DNA from: Kineococcus endophyticus
GTDB taxonomy: Bacteria > Actinomycetota > Actinomycetes > Actinomycetales > Kineococcaceae
Direction: 5' to 3'
Length of the DNA: 64,000 bases
Assembly (NCBI RefSeq): GCF_040796495.1
Contig: NZ_JBFNQN010000010.1
Span: 1 to 64,000 of the forward strand
Made by a program: the position numbers and the translations under genes
Notes under the pieces: model-generated
Told to the model about the DNA's origin: nothing
What the model saw: the letters and a program-made list of their open reading frames with translations, nothing else
Database searches by the model: none
Part shown: one piece after another, positions 8,131 through 16,515 of the stretch
How the letters are laid out: every line of letters begins with the position of its first letter
Numbering within the stretch: position 1 is the first letter of the stretch

Positions 8131-9642
8131 GTGCCCACCATGTCGGACCTGCTGCACTCCCAGACCGCGATCTCGGGCGCGGAGGCGGAGTGGTTGCGGT
8201 TGCTCGTCGGCGACTGGCAGCTCATCTCCGACCTGTCGTTCGCCGACCTCGTCCTGTGGGTCCCGACGGCCGACCGTCAGCACTTCGTCGCGGTCGCGCA
8301 CTGCCGTCCCACCACCGGCCCGACGGTGCACTACGACGACGTCGTCGGGGCCGTGCTCGAACGCGGTCGCCGTCCGCAGGTGGACACGACGTTCGACGAG
8401 GCGCGCAGCCTGCGCGGTCGCGACCCGGAGTGGGACGACGACGTCCCCGTGCGCGAGGAGACCATCCCCGTCGTCCGGGAGGGCGTCGTCCTCGGCGTCC
8501 TGGCCCGGCACACCAACCTGGCGACGTCGCGGACGCCCAGCCGCCTGGAGCTGAACTACGTCAAGTGCGCCGACGACCTCACCCGCATGATCGCCGCGGG
8601 GGAGTTCCCGCAGACGGCGGCGCCGACGGGCCCGCGCCGCGGCGCCCCCCGCGTCGGGGACGGGATGCTCCGTCTCGACGCCGACGGGGTCGTCACCTAC
8701 GCCAGCCCCAACGCGCTGTCCGCGTTCCACCGCGCCGGCCTCATCGGCGAACTGGTCGGGGCCAACCTCGCCGAGATCTCCAGTTCGCTGGCCGCCTCCC
8801 ACCTGCCGGTCGACGAGTCGCTGCCCCTGGTCGTCACCGGCCGGGCACCCTGGCGCACCGACCTCGAGACGGACGCGGCGACCCTGTCGATGCGGGCGAT
8901 CCCGTTGACGCGCAAGGAGAACGGCGCGGCGGTGCGCACCGCGGCGCTGCTGCTCGTGCGCGACGTGTCCGAACTGCGCCGTCGTGAGCGCGAACTCATG
9001 ACGAAGGACGCGACGATCCGCGAGGTGCACCACCGGGTCAAGAACAACCTGCAGACGGTGGCTGCGCTGCTGCGGCTGCAGTCGCGGCGCATCGGCTCGG
9101 AGGAGGGGCGCTCGGCGCTGCAGGAGGCGATGCGGCGGGTCGCCACCATCGCCACCGTCCACGAGACGCTGTCGCAGGGCATCGACGAGAACGTCGACTT
9201 CGACCAGGTCCTCGACCGCTGCCTCATGATGGCCGCCGAGGTCGCGATGGAGAACGCCGAACGCGTCCGCACCGTGCGCGAGGGCCGGTTCGGCGAGCTG
9301 CGGCAGGAGGACGCGACGGCGCTCGCGCTCGTCCTGACCGAGCTGGTGACGAACGCCGTCGAGCACGGCTTCGGGTCCGACAAGGCCGGGACCGTGGTGG
9401 TCAAGGTCGAGCACACCGCCGACGACCGGATCGAGGTCGTCGTCAGCGACGACGGCGTCGGGTTGCCGGCGGACTTCCAGGTCGGCAGTTCCGGGCTCGG
9501 GACCCAGATCGTCCGCTCGCTCGTGGCGGGAGAACTGCGGGGGCGCATGGAGTTCGGCGCCAGCGAGTCCGGGGGGACGGAGGTCCGGCTGGACCTGCGC
9601 GTGCGGCGGGACGTCGCCCAGATCGGCAGCGTCCGCAACTGA
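8131..9642 (+). CDS. PdtaS-like sensor histidine kinase
   Basis: This soluble two-component kinase of 503 aa has an N-terminal GAF-like domain (LLVGDWQLISDLSFADLVLWVP, closely matching M. tuberculosis PdtaS), a PAS domain (about 175-275) and a HisKA_2 dimerisation helix with REVHHRVKNNLQTVAALLRLQSRR. A HATPase domain follows (ELVTNAVEHGF N-box, VSDDGVGLP G1 box). PdtaS signals to the RNA-binding antiterminator PdtaR; no pdtaR is in the window. GTG 8131 aligns with the known N-terminus and has a leaderless promoter. GTG 8107 and ATG 8140 are alternatives. Confidence 0.88.
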   Translation: MPTMSDLLHSQTAISGAEAEWLRLLVGDWQLISDLSFADLVLWVPTADRQHFVAVAHCRPTTGPTVHYDDVVGAVLERGRRPQVDTTFDEARSLRGRDPEWDDDVPVREETIPVVREGVVLGVLARHTNLATSRTPSRLELNYVKCADDLTRMIAAGEFPQTAAPTGPRRGAPRVGDGMLRLDADGVVTYASPNALSAFHRAGLIGELVGANLAEISSSLAASHLPVDESLPLVVTGRAPWRTDLETDAATLSMRAIPLTRKENGAAVRTAALLLVRDVSELRRRERELMTKDATIREVHHRVKNNLQTVAALLRLQSRRIGSEEGRSALQEAMRRVATIATVHETLSQGIDENVDFDQVLDRCLMMAAEVAMENAERVRTVREGRFGELRQEDATALALVLTELVTNAVEHGFGSDKAGTVVVKVEHTADDRIEVVVSDDGVGLPADFQVGSSGLGTQIVRSLVAGELRGRMEFGASESGGTEVRLDLRVRRDVAQIGSVRN

Positions 9643-9657
9643 GCGGGTCACGACGTC

Positions 9658-9691
9658 AGCGAGGCCCCCGACCGGAGTCGGGGGCCTCGCT
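9658..9691. terminator. Strong bidirectional terminator
   Basis: A perfect 15-bp stem (9658-9672 with 9677-9691) with a CGGA loop lies between the convergent kinase and whiB genes. Confidence 0.85.
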
Positions 9692-9716
9692 CAGTGTCGT
9701 GCTGGTGCGGCGGGTG

Positions 9717-9965
9717 TCAGCTCGCGCGGCGGGCGCGGGCGGCGCGGCGCTTGAGGGCGCGACGCTCGTCCTCGCTCATGCCGCCCCACACGCCCGCGTC
9801 CTGGCCGGTCTCCAGCGCCCACTTCAGGCAGGAGTCGACGACGTCGCAGCGGCGGCAGACGGCCTTGGCCTCTTCGATCTGCAGGATCGCGGGGCCCGTG
9901 TTCCCGATGGGGAAGAACAGCTCGGGGTCTTCGTCGAGGCAGGCGGCATTGTGGCGCCAGTCCAT
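9717..9965 (-). CDS. whiB1: WhiB1-type iron-sulfur transcriptional regulator
   Basis: This 82-aa Wbl protein carries a [4Fe-4S] cluster on four cysteines: C8 in NAACLDEDPELFF and three in CRRCDVVDSC. It has the GVWGG turn and a basic C-terminus (SEDERRALKRRAARARR) for DNA or sigma-factor binding. The sequence MDWRHNAACLDEDPELFFPIGNTG is that of WhiB1/WblE, usually essential and nitric-oxide sensitive in mycobacteria. AAGGAG lies about 10 nt before the ATG at 9965; an in-frame GTG further upstream would add 14 residues not present in the family. Confidence 0.93.
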   Translation of the reverse strand: MDWRHNAACLDEDPELFFPIGNTGPAILQIEEAKAVCRRCDVVDSCLKWALETGQDAGVWGGMSEDERRALKRRAARARRAS

Positions 9966-10359
9966 GGGGGTTCCACTCCTTCTCGCGTGTTCGGTCTCAG
10001 GACACACGTGTCAACCTCGCGGAAACGAGCTGGACACGCGGGATCCCTGAGCACCGGCAACGCCGGCGGTGCCAGGACACATGCTCCTCACCTGCAACTT
10101 CCCAGGTGACGACGTGTGTCGGGGATCGCGTCGGGATCCAGAGTCACACCTCGTGCGCGCTTTCACAAGAGGTGGGACCAGGTCGATCGTGAGGAACGCA
10201 TGTCGAGTACGTCACACGGTCGTAACACAGCAGACCCCTCCCGGTAATCCGTGGTCTCCCGGCGCGCCCGGTTCGACACGCCGAGTCATGACCCTCGCTG
10301 GGGGGACGCGCCGCTACGGACCGGGGGAGGCCCCCGACGTGCTGCCGTACCGTGCTCCC
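9966..10359. other. Long intergenic region upstream of whiB1
   Basis: About 390 bp without a supported gene, between divergent whiB1 and a small membrane-protein gene. It holds the whiB1 leader, a TTGACA on the minus strand (10014-10009) overlapping the palindrome ACACGTGT, and two TGTGA pentamers on the minus strand near 10145 and 10165. No clear TANNNT -10 could be placed for whiB1. Confidence 0.4.
10348..10353 (+). promoter_or_regulatory. Leaderless -10 element, TACCGT-N6-GTG
   Basis: TACCGT lies 6 nt before GTG 10360 and is the main reason for choosing that start. Confidence 0.55.
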
Positions 10360-10767
10360 GTGCCGTCCGTCCCCGCGCCCAAGGCTGCGACACATCGCCC
10401 CCGCCCGCCACTGCTGACGGCCATCGCCGTGGTCGTCGGCGTCGAGGTCCTCCTCCTGCTGGCCGGGGCCGCCTACCTCGTGCACGGTCTGGTCGTCGAG
10501 GGGTCGCGTGCTCCGCTGGCCGGGCTGTCGGTCGTCCTGCTCGCCGTCGTGTTCGCCGCGGGCCTGGCGTTCTGCGCCCGCGGCCTGCTCCAGCGGGCGA
10601 CGTGGGCGCGCTCGCCGCTCGTCGTGTGGCAGGTCCTGCAGATCGCGGCCGGCCTGCCCGCGTTCACCGGGGGGTCGCCGTGGCTCGGGGCGCTCCTCGT
10701 CGTGCCCGCCCTCGCCGTCGGCGTCGGCCTCTTCCTGCCGTCGGTCTCCGACGAGGTCGGTCGCTGA
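10360..10767 (+). CDS. Small four-helix membrane protein, unknown function
   Basis: This 135-aa protein consists of a short Pro-rich N-terminus and about four hydrophobic segments (TAIAVVVGVEVLLLLAGAAYLV, LAGLSVVLLAVVFAAGLAFCA, LVVWQVLQIAAGLPAF, LGALLVVPALAVGVGLFL). Comparable small integral membrane proteins are common in actinobacteria, but I cannot assign a function. GTG 10360 fits a leaderless mRNA; the frame is open much further upstream but that part is basic and unstructured. Confidence 0.7.
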   Translation: MPSVPAPKAATHRPRPPLLTAIAVVVGVEVLLLLAGAAYLVHGLVVEGSRAPLAGLSVVLLAVVFAAGLAFCARGLLQRATWARSPLVVWQVLQIAAGLPAFTGGSPWLGALLVVPALAVGVGLFLPSVSDEVGR

Positions 10768-10788
10768 CGGTCGGTCGCCGACCGTCAG
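10764..10788. terminator. Bidirectional terminator over two stop codons
   Basis: CTGACGGTCGG pairs perfectly with CCGACCGTCAG around a TCG loop. It includes the stop codons of both convergent genes. Confidence 0.75.
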
Positions 10789-11579
10789 TCGACGTCGCCG
10801 AGGCCGTCGCGCAGCTGGGCCAGCGTCCGGGTGAGCAGCCGGGACACGTGCATCTGCGAGATGCCGACCTCGGCCGCGATCTGCGACTGGGACATGCCGC
10901 GGACGAAGCGCAGCACGAGGATCCGCCGTTCCCGCACGGGCAGGGCCGCCAGCAGCGGGCGCAGCGCCTCGCGGTTCTCGACGTTCTCCAGCGCAGCGTC
11001 GTCCTCGCCGAGCGCGAGGGCCGGGGACGTGGGGGAACCCGTGTCCAGCGGGACGGTCGAGTAGGCGTTCGCGGCCTCGAGCACCTCGACGACGTCGTCG
11101 GCCTCGTGGCCGGTGCGCTCGGCCAGCTCGGCCACCGTCGGGGCGCGGCCCAGCTCCTGGGTGAGGACCTCCCGGGTGTCGGCGAGCAAGCGGCCCGCCT
11201 CCTGGACCCGGCGCGGCACCCGCATCGCCCAGCCGCGGTCGCGGAAGTGCCGCTTGATCTCGCCCAGCATCGTCGGTACGGCGTACGCCCCGAACGGCAC
11301 GCCGCGGGTGGGGTCGAAGCGGTCGAGGGCCTTGAGCAGCCCGATGGTCGCGACCTGGGCGAGGTCGTCCTGCGGCTCGCCGCGGCCTGAGAAGCGGGCG
11401 GCCAGGTGCTCGGCCAACGGCAGGTGGCGGCGCGTCAGCTGCTCGCGCAGGTGGAGCCGCTCGGGGTCGTCGGGTGCGAGGGAGGCCATGCGCTCCAGGA
11501 GTGGGGCGTCCGCGTCGTGCTCGCCCTCGCGTGCCGCCGGCACGTCCCGCGCCGGCGAGCGGTGCGACGTCCCGTTCAC
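10785..11579 (-). CDS. RNA polymerase sigma factor, SigB/SigF/SigG family
   Basis: This 264-aa group 3 sigma factor directs RNA polymerase to stress or developmental promoters. Region 2 reads DDLAQVATIGLLKALDRFDPTRGVPFGAYAVPTM (split here), region 3 follows GWAMRVPRRVQE, and region 4 has a helix-turn-helix (SQSQIAAEVGISQMHVSRLL). The GTG at 11579 overlaps the stop of the upstream rsbW-like gene by 4 nt (GTGA), so regulator and sigma factor are translationally coupled, as in many sigF operons. Confidence 0.9.
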   Translation of the reverse strand: MNGTSHRSPARDVPAAREGEHDADAPLLERMASLAPDDPERLHLREQLTRRHLPLAEHLAARFSGRGEPQDDLAQVATIGLLKALDRFDPTRGVPFGAYAVPTMLGEIKRHFRDRGWAMRVPRRVQEAGRLLADTREVLTQELGRAPTVAELAERTGHEADDVVEVLEAANAYSTVPLDTGSPTSPALALGEDDAALENVENREALRPLLAALPVRERRILVLRFVRGMSQSQIAAEVGISQMHVSRLLTRTLAQLRDGLGDVD

Positions 11580-12022
11580 CCGACCCCCGCGGCCACGCTG
11601 GCGGCCGCCCCCGACGTCTTGCTGTGCCGCAGCACGATCCACGCCCCGGTGGCCGAGGTGCCGGTGAAGACCTCGCCGACGAGGGCCTCGAGCACCGCCC
11701 ACGCGAAGCTCGAACGTTCGGGCAGTTCGCGCGCCGGGCCGCGCACCTCGACCTCGAGGGACCCGTCGCCGAGGCGGAAGGTCGCCACCAGCTCGGCGTC
11801 CGACGGCGAGGGCCCGAGCAGCAGCGTGCACGCCTCGTCGACGGCGATGCGCAGGTCCTCGATCTCGTCGAGCGTCAGGTCCAGCCGCGCGGCCAGTCCG
11901 GCGCTCGCGGTGCGCACGACCGTCAGGTACGCCGGGTCGGCCGGGACCCGCAGCTCCACCAGGTCGGTGGAGGCGTCCGCGACCGGATCGCCGGCCGGTT
12001 CACCGGTCGTGGAGGTCGACAC
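11576..12022 (-). CDS. RsbW-like anti-sigma factor (HATPase fold)
   Basis: This 148-aa protein has the GHKL ATPase core of anti-sigma kinases: VRTASAGLAARLDLTLDEIEDLRIAVDEACTLLL, then beta strands. It should bind the sigma factor encoded directly downstream and release it through an anti-anti-sigma partner, which is not in this window. The N-box position that is Asn in SpoIIAB reads Leu (EACTLLLG), and no clear GxGxG lid is visible, so kinase activity is uncertain. GTG 12022 was chosen for the AAAGGAC 9 nt upstream; a TTG at 12070 is less likely. Confidence 0.85.
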   Translation of the reverse strand: MSTSTTGEPAGDPVADASTDLVELRVPADPAYLTVVRTASAGLAARLDLTLDEIEDLRIAVDEACTLLLGPSPSDAELVATFRLGDGSLEVEVRGPARELPERSSFAWAVLEALVGEVFTGTSATGAWIVLRHSKTSGAAASVAAGVG

Positions 12023-12078
12023 GTGGCTGGGTCCTTTCGGGGCCGGGTACAGCGCGGAGCTGCTGCTCAACGTACAAG

Positions 12079-12098
12079 CGTGACCACGTTAGGTCACG
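12079..12098. promoter_or_regulatory. Inverted repeat at the end of the GNAT gene, before rsbW
   Basis: CGTGACC-N6-GGTCACG, a perfect 7-bp inverted repeat, spans the TAA stop of the GNAT gene. It may be a weak terminator or an operator for the rsbW-sigF operon, whose possible -10 TACGTT lies just downstream on the minus strand. Confidence 0.4.
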
Positions 12099-12613
12099 GC
12101 CGGGGCCGGGGTGTCACCACCGAGCGTCGCCAGCTGCTCGCCGTCCAGCCGCCAGACCGTCCACTCGTCCTCCGGCCGCGCCCCGAGGGCCCGGTAGAAG
12201 GCGTGCGCGGAGGTGTTCCAGTCCAGGACCCAGAACTCCAGCCGACCGAAACCCCGCTCGGTGCAGATGCGCCCGAGCTCGGCGAAGAAGGCCGACCCGA
12301 TGCCGCCGCGCCGGTGCTCGGGACGGACGTAGAGGTCCTCGAGCCACATGCCCTGCCGGCCGAGCCACGTCGAGAACGTCGTGTACCACAGGGCCATGCC
12401 GACCACCTCGGGACGGCCGTCCACCTCGACCTCCGCCACCACGCAGCCGATCCCCGTACCCGGCTGCAGGGCGCGGGCGAAGTCCTGGGCGCTCGCCGTC
12501 GCGGCCTCCGGCTCGCGCTCGTACTCGGCCAGTTCCCGGACCAGGCCCGCGATGGCCGCGCCGTCCTCGGGGGTGGCGGTGCGCAGGGTCGCCCACGGGG
12601 CTGGGGTGCTCAC
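12089..12613 (-). CDS. GNAT family N-acetyltransferase
   Basis: This 174-aa acetyl-CoA-dependent transferase resembles diamine (spermidine/spermine) acetyltransferases in layout: an N-terminal RTATPEDGAAIAGLVRELAEYERE helix pair, the WLEDLYVRPEHRRGGIGSAFF acetyl-CoA loop (R/QxxGxG as RRGGIG) and the C-terminal LDWNTSAHAFYRALGA segment. The substrate is not determined. Its GTG overlaps the stop of the upstream FtsK-type gene by 4 nt, and it also has its own leaderless promoter inside that gene. Confidence 0.88.
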   Translation of the reverse strand: MSTPAPWATLRTATPEDGAAIAGLVRELAEYEREPEAATASAQDFARALQPGTGIGCVVAEVEVDGRPEVVGMALWYTTFSTWLGRQGMWLEDLYVRPEHRRGGIGSAFFAELGRICTERGFGRLEFWVLDWNTSAHAFYRALGARPEDEWTVWRLDGEQLATLGGDTPAPAVT

Positions 12614-15600
12614 GGAGCCACGGTAGGGCAGTCGGTGGCGCCCACCCGCACGCTGGTCCAGACCCCGTCGCGCACCACGAAGCCCGCGCCGGGTCCGGGA
12701 CCGGGCGCGGGGACCGGACGGCGGCCGACGAGCTCGGCCGGCACGCGGTCCGAACGGCCCAGCAGCACCGTCGTGCGGGCCGTCGTGCGGGCCAGCGCCG
12801 CGACCCCGCGGAAGCTGCCCGTCAGCTCCTGCCCCTCACCGGCGACGACGACGCGGACCGGCTCGCCGCCCTGCAGGGCCGCGACCAGCGCGTCCTCGAC
12901 GTCCGGGGGCAGCGGCCGGACCGCGTCGTCCACCAGCACCAGCCGGCCCGCCGCCAGCGCTGCCCGCACGGCCGGTCCGCCGGCCGTCCGTGCCCAGACG
13001 CTGCCCGGCTCCTGGGCCGCGAGCGTCCGCAGCGCGGTGGTGCGTCCGCTGCCGGCCGGGCCGGCCACGAGGAGCACGGGGTCCGCCGTGACCACGACAG
13101 CCCCCGCGTCGTCCCCGCCCCGGCCCAGGACGAGACCACCCGGGGCGGCTGCGGGGACCGGGCAGCGGCGCGGGAGGGGGGCCACCGGCCACCGGCACGC
13201 GCGCGGCGCGGCGGGGTCCCGGGGGAGGGCGACCTGCACCTCGGTGGCCCGGCCGTCCACGACGAGCAGGCCGCGGCCGGGGACCGCGGCCCGCGGGACC
13301 TCGGCGGGTCGCACGCCGAGCAGGCTCGCGTCCCCGCGGTCGGCCGTCCGCAGGAGCACGACCTGCCCCGCGGTCGCCGAGACGGCGCCCGTGAGGCACT
13401 GCCGGTCGCCGGCCACCACGACCCGCAGCCCGGCCCCGGAGCCCTCCCGCAGCAACCGCAGCAGCGGGTCGGTGCCCGCGACCGGGTCCGCTGCCGCCAG
13501 GGCCGCCGACCAGGACTCCCAGCCGTCGACGACGAGCAGCAGGTGGTCCGTGGCGGGAGCCCCGGCTCGGCGGGCCTCCACCTCGGCCTGCAGCCGTTCC
13601 AGGACCCGGCCGGCGCGCCACACCTCGTCCCGGGCGACGACCGAGGCGGTGCCCCCGGTGCCGGCCAGGTCGCGCAGCCCGCCCCCGCCGTCGAGGACGT
13701 GGACCTCGACGTCCGGTCGGGCGCCCGCCTCCACGGCCAGCCGGCGCAGCAGGGTCGTCCGGCCGCTGCGCACCCCGCCGACGACGAGCAGGTGCGAGCC
13801 GGCGTCCAGGTCCCAGCGGGCCTCGGCGCGGTCCTGCTGGTCGGGCAGGTCGACCAGACCCCACCCGAGGGTGCGGTCCGCCGTGCGCGGGACCTCCTCC
13901 GCCCCGACGACCGCGGGCAGCGGCGGCAGCCACGGGGGCGCGGGACGGGGCCGGTCGGCGGCGGCGCGGACGGTCTCGACGAGACCGGGCAGGTCGTCCA
14001 CCTCCGGCCGCGGGGGGCCTGCGGGCGCCAGCGGGTCGACGGCCTCGACGCTCACGGCGCCCCGCACCGGACCGCGCAGCCGGGCGGTCTGGAACGAGCG
14101 TGCTCCGGTGCTGCTCGAGCGCAGGAGCGCCCGTCCGGGCACGGTGAACGTCGCCGGTCGCGGGTCGCCGACGACGTCCTCGGCGTCGGCGCGGTCCTGC
14201 ACCCGCAGCGCGAGGCGCAGGTCGGTGTTGGCGCGGATCTCCGGGCTCACCACGCCGGCGGGGCGCTGGGTCGCCAGCACGAGGTGGATCCCGAGCGAGC
14301 GCCCGACGGCGGCGAGCCGCACGAGGCCGTCGACGAACTCGGGCACCTCCTGGGACAGGACGCGGAACTCGTCCACGACCACGACGAGCCGCGGCAGGAC
14401 GCCGGGCGGCAGGGCGGCCACGTCGGCCGCCCCGGCGTCGGCCAGCACCCGTTCGCGGCGGCGCACCTCGGCCCGCAGGCTGCGCAGGACGCGTGCGGCG
14501 AGCTGGTCGTCGAGGTCGGTGACGAGCCCGGCGACGTGGGGGAGCCCGGTGACGCCGCCGAAGGCAGCGCCGCCCTTGTAGTCCACGAGGACGAACTGCA
14601 GCCCGTCCGGGGGCGTGCGCAGGGCCAGGGCGAGCACGAGGGTGGTGAGCAGGACGGACTTGCCCGCGCCCGTCGTGCCCGCCAGCAGCGTGTGGGGGCC
14701 GTCGCGCACCAGGTCCACGGTGACGGGGCCGGCCGCGTCCGCCCCGACCACGGCCGGCAGACCGGGAGCGGGGTCGGCCCACGTCCGTCGCACGCTCTCG
14801 GGGCCGGGGCGACCCACGAGGTCCAGCAGGTGGACGTCGGTGGGCAGCACGTCGACCGACGTCGTCCCGGCGGCCAGCAGCGGGGCGCAGGCCCTGGCCA
14901 GTCCGGCGGCCCAGTCCTCACCGACGCCGTCGGGGCGGAACGCCTGGTCGCCGTCGGCCGTGCGCACGACGGGGACCGTGGAGCCCAGGTCGACGACCGT
15001 CCGGCAGGCCGGGGGCAGCTCCGCCGGACCGGCGCCCACGCAGACGGTGTGCACCCTGACCGCGGGACCGTCGGTCAGCAGTTCGGTGAGCCGCGCGTCG
15101 GCGTGCCACCACGCGACCGGGTCCAGCAGGACCACGAGAGCGGGACCCGGCGCGGGACCGGACGTGGCGCGGGCGCGGACCTGGTCCACGGCCGCCGCCA
15201 GCACGTCGCCGTCGGCGGGCGGGCCCGCGTGGTGGGGGAACCACCCGGCCCACTCCTCCTCCGCGGCGGTGAGGATCCGGACGTCCGCGGGTGCCTGCCA
15301 CGCCGCCAGTTGCGCCACCCACCAGCGCACCGCCGCGGACGCGTGCTCGCCCCGTCCGCAGACCCCGACCGCGCCGGCCCCGAGGTCGACGACGACCGGG
15401 ACGTCGCGGAGCCGGGACAGGGGCCCCTCGCCGTCGCGCAGCGTGGCCGTCGCGGCGGGCAGCTCGCCGAGGCCGACGCGGACGGTGAGGTGGTCGGGAT
15501 CGTCCGGGCGCCGGCGGAACAACCGGTCACCCCGCCCGACCACCTCGGCGTGCACCTCGTCGGCGCCGGGGTGCCGTTCGCGTCGCCCGGCGGTCTCCCG

Positions 15601-16464
15601 CTGGAGCGCGTCGCCGTGCTCGCGGCGGACGACGTCCCGCGCGGACGTGAGCTCGGCCGCCGCCCGGGCGGTCACGCGCCGGTGCCGACGCCGCTGCCCC
15701 CACCACTGGCCTCCGGCGACCACGGGGGAGGCCAGCCCGAGCAGCAGTGACAGCGGCGTCCAGACGAGGGCGAGCACGACGGCGACCGCCAGCGGCACGA
15801 ACAGCCCCAGCCAGGGCGGTCCCGGCGCCTCGGCCTCCGGCGCGGGGGAGGGCCAGCGCCACGTGCGCGGCCCGGGGGTGGCCAACAGGCGCGGTGGCCG
15901 GTTCACCAGGAGGTGGCCCTGTCCGTCGGGTCGGGCGACGGCCGCACCCACGGGCACCGGCCCGCGGCGCAGGACGGTGTCGCCGACCGCGAACAGGGCT
16001 CCGGCCAGCAGGGAGGTGTCGTCGCCGGCGAGGTCGCCGTCGTCCATCCGCAGCAACCGCGTGCCGTTGAGCGAGCCGAGGTCACGGACCGTCGACATCG
16101 ACGCCTCGACGCGCAGTTCCGCGTGCCGCCGCGAGACCGAGGGGTCGGTGAGCGCGACCGTCGCGCCGGCCTCGTCCCGGCCGACCACGTGCCGCCCCGG
16201 CGCGAGCGGGAACCGCGTTCCGGCGTCGGGTCCGGCCGCGACCACGAGTTCCACGCCGTCGACCCCCGCAGGTGCGGGGACGGGCGGCCAGACGGTTCCC
16301 GCCAGCAACGGCGGGAACCCGAGGACGGCCCCGGGGTCCAGGCCCCACGTCGGCGCCCAGTCCTGCGGCCAGGGCCCGGTCACCTCCTCGAACTGCTCCC
16401 GGGCAGCGGCCAGCGTCGTCCCGGCGGGAACCTCCACCAGCACGTCCACCCCCAGCACGGTCAT
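12610..16464 (-). CDS. FHA-domain FtsK/SpoIIIE-type ATPase, EssC-like architecture
   Basis: A 1284-aa membrane ATPase. In order: a 90-residue N-terminal domain; an FHA domain (about 92-140, with GRDE, SVSRRHAEL, LGSLNGT); two adjacent membrane helices (about 217-253); then three P-loop ATPase modules. The first Walker A is canonical (GTTGAGKS, K about 602) with VVVVDEF; the second and third (GGVRSGRTT near 900, GPAGSGRTT near 1136) have Arg instead of Lys. FHA, two TM helices and three tandem ATPase domains is the plan of EssC/YukB of type VII secretion. No WXG100 or other ESX gene is nearby. ATG 16464 has no good ribosome site; GTG 16476 is an alternative. Confidence 0.85.
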   Translation of the reverse strand: MTVLGVDVLVEVPAGTTLAAAREQFEEVTGPWPQDWAPTWGLDPGAVLGFPPLLAGTVWPPVPAPAGVDGVELVVAAGPDAGTRFPLAPGRHVVGRDEAGATVALTDPSVSRRHAELRVEASMSTVRDLGSLNGTRLLRMDDGDLAGDDTSLLAGALFAVGDTVLRRGPVPVGAAVARPDGQGHLLVNRPPRLLATPGPRTWRWPSPAPEAEAPGPPWLGLFVPLAVAVVLALVWTPLSLLLGLASPVVAGGQWWGQRRRHRRVTARAAAELTSARDVVRREHGDALQRETAGRRERHPGADEVHAEVVGRGDRLFRRRPDDPDHLTVRVGLGELPAATATLRDGEGPLSRLRDVPVVVDLGAGAVGVCGRGEHASAAVRWWVAQLAAWQAPADVRILTAAEEEWAGWFPHHAGPPADGDVLAAAVDQVRARATSGPAPGPALVVLLDPVAWWHADARLTELLTDGPAVRVHTVCVGAGPAELPPACRTVVDLGSTVPVVRTADGDQAFRPDGVGEDWAAGLARACAPLLAAGTTSVDVLPTDVHLLDLVGRPGPESVRRTWADPAPGLPAVVGADAAGPVTVDLVRDGPHTLLAGTTGAGKSVLLTTLVLALALRTPPDGLQFVLVDYKGGAAFGGVTGLPHVAGLVTDLDDQLAARVLRSLRAEVRRRERVLADAGAADVAALPPGVLPRLVVVVDEFRVLSQEVPEFVDGLVRLAAVGRSLGIHLVLATQRPAGVVSPEIRANTDLRLALRVQDRADAEDVVGDPRPATFTVPGRALLRSSSTGARSFQTARLRGPVRGAVSVEAVDPLAPAGPPRPEVDDLPGLVETVRAAADRPRPAPPWLPPLPAVVGAEEVPRTADRTLGWGLVDLPDQQDRAEARWDLDAGSHLLVVGGVRSGRTTLLRRLAVEAGARPDVEVHVLDGGGGLRDLAGTGGTASVVARDEVWRAGRVLERLQAEVEARRAGAPATDHLLLVVDGWESWSAALAAADPVAGTDPLLRLLREGSGAGLRVVVAGDRQCLTGAVSATAGQVVLLRTADRGDASLLGVRPAEVPRAAVPGRGLLVVDGRATEVQVALPRDPAAPRACRWPVAPLPRRCPVPAAAPGGLVLGRGGDDAGAVVVTADPVLLVAGPAGSGRTTALRTLAAQEPGSVWARTAGGPAVRAALAAGRLVLVDDAVRPLPPDVEDALVAALQGGEPVRVVVAGEGQELTGSFRGVAALARTTARTTVLLGRSDRVPAELVGRRPVPAPGPGPGAGFVVRDGVWTSVRVGATDCPTVAP
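12614..12625 (-). promoter_or_regulatory. Leaderless -10 element, TACCGT-N6-GTG
   Basis: TACCGT (12625-12620, minus strand) followed by 6 nt and GTG 12613 lies within the last codons of the upstream gene, giving the GNAT gene an internal promoter. Confidence 0.55.
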
Positions 16465-16515
16465 CCGGAACGGCACCGGCGGAGCCTCGCACGGAGCACC
16501 GACAGGGCCCGCCAG

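Noticed and set aside
9966-10359. Canonical Crp site TGTGA-N6-TCACA before whiB1
   Set aside because: Only separate TGTGA pentamers in the same orientation are present; no properly spaced inverted pair was found.
13543-15750. Long plus-strand frame inside the FHA-FtsK gene
   Set aside because: Pure shadow of the minus-strand ATPase, with low-complexity translation and no supporting promoter.
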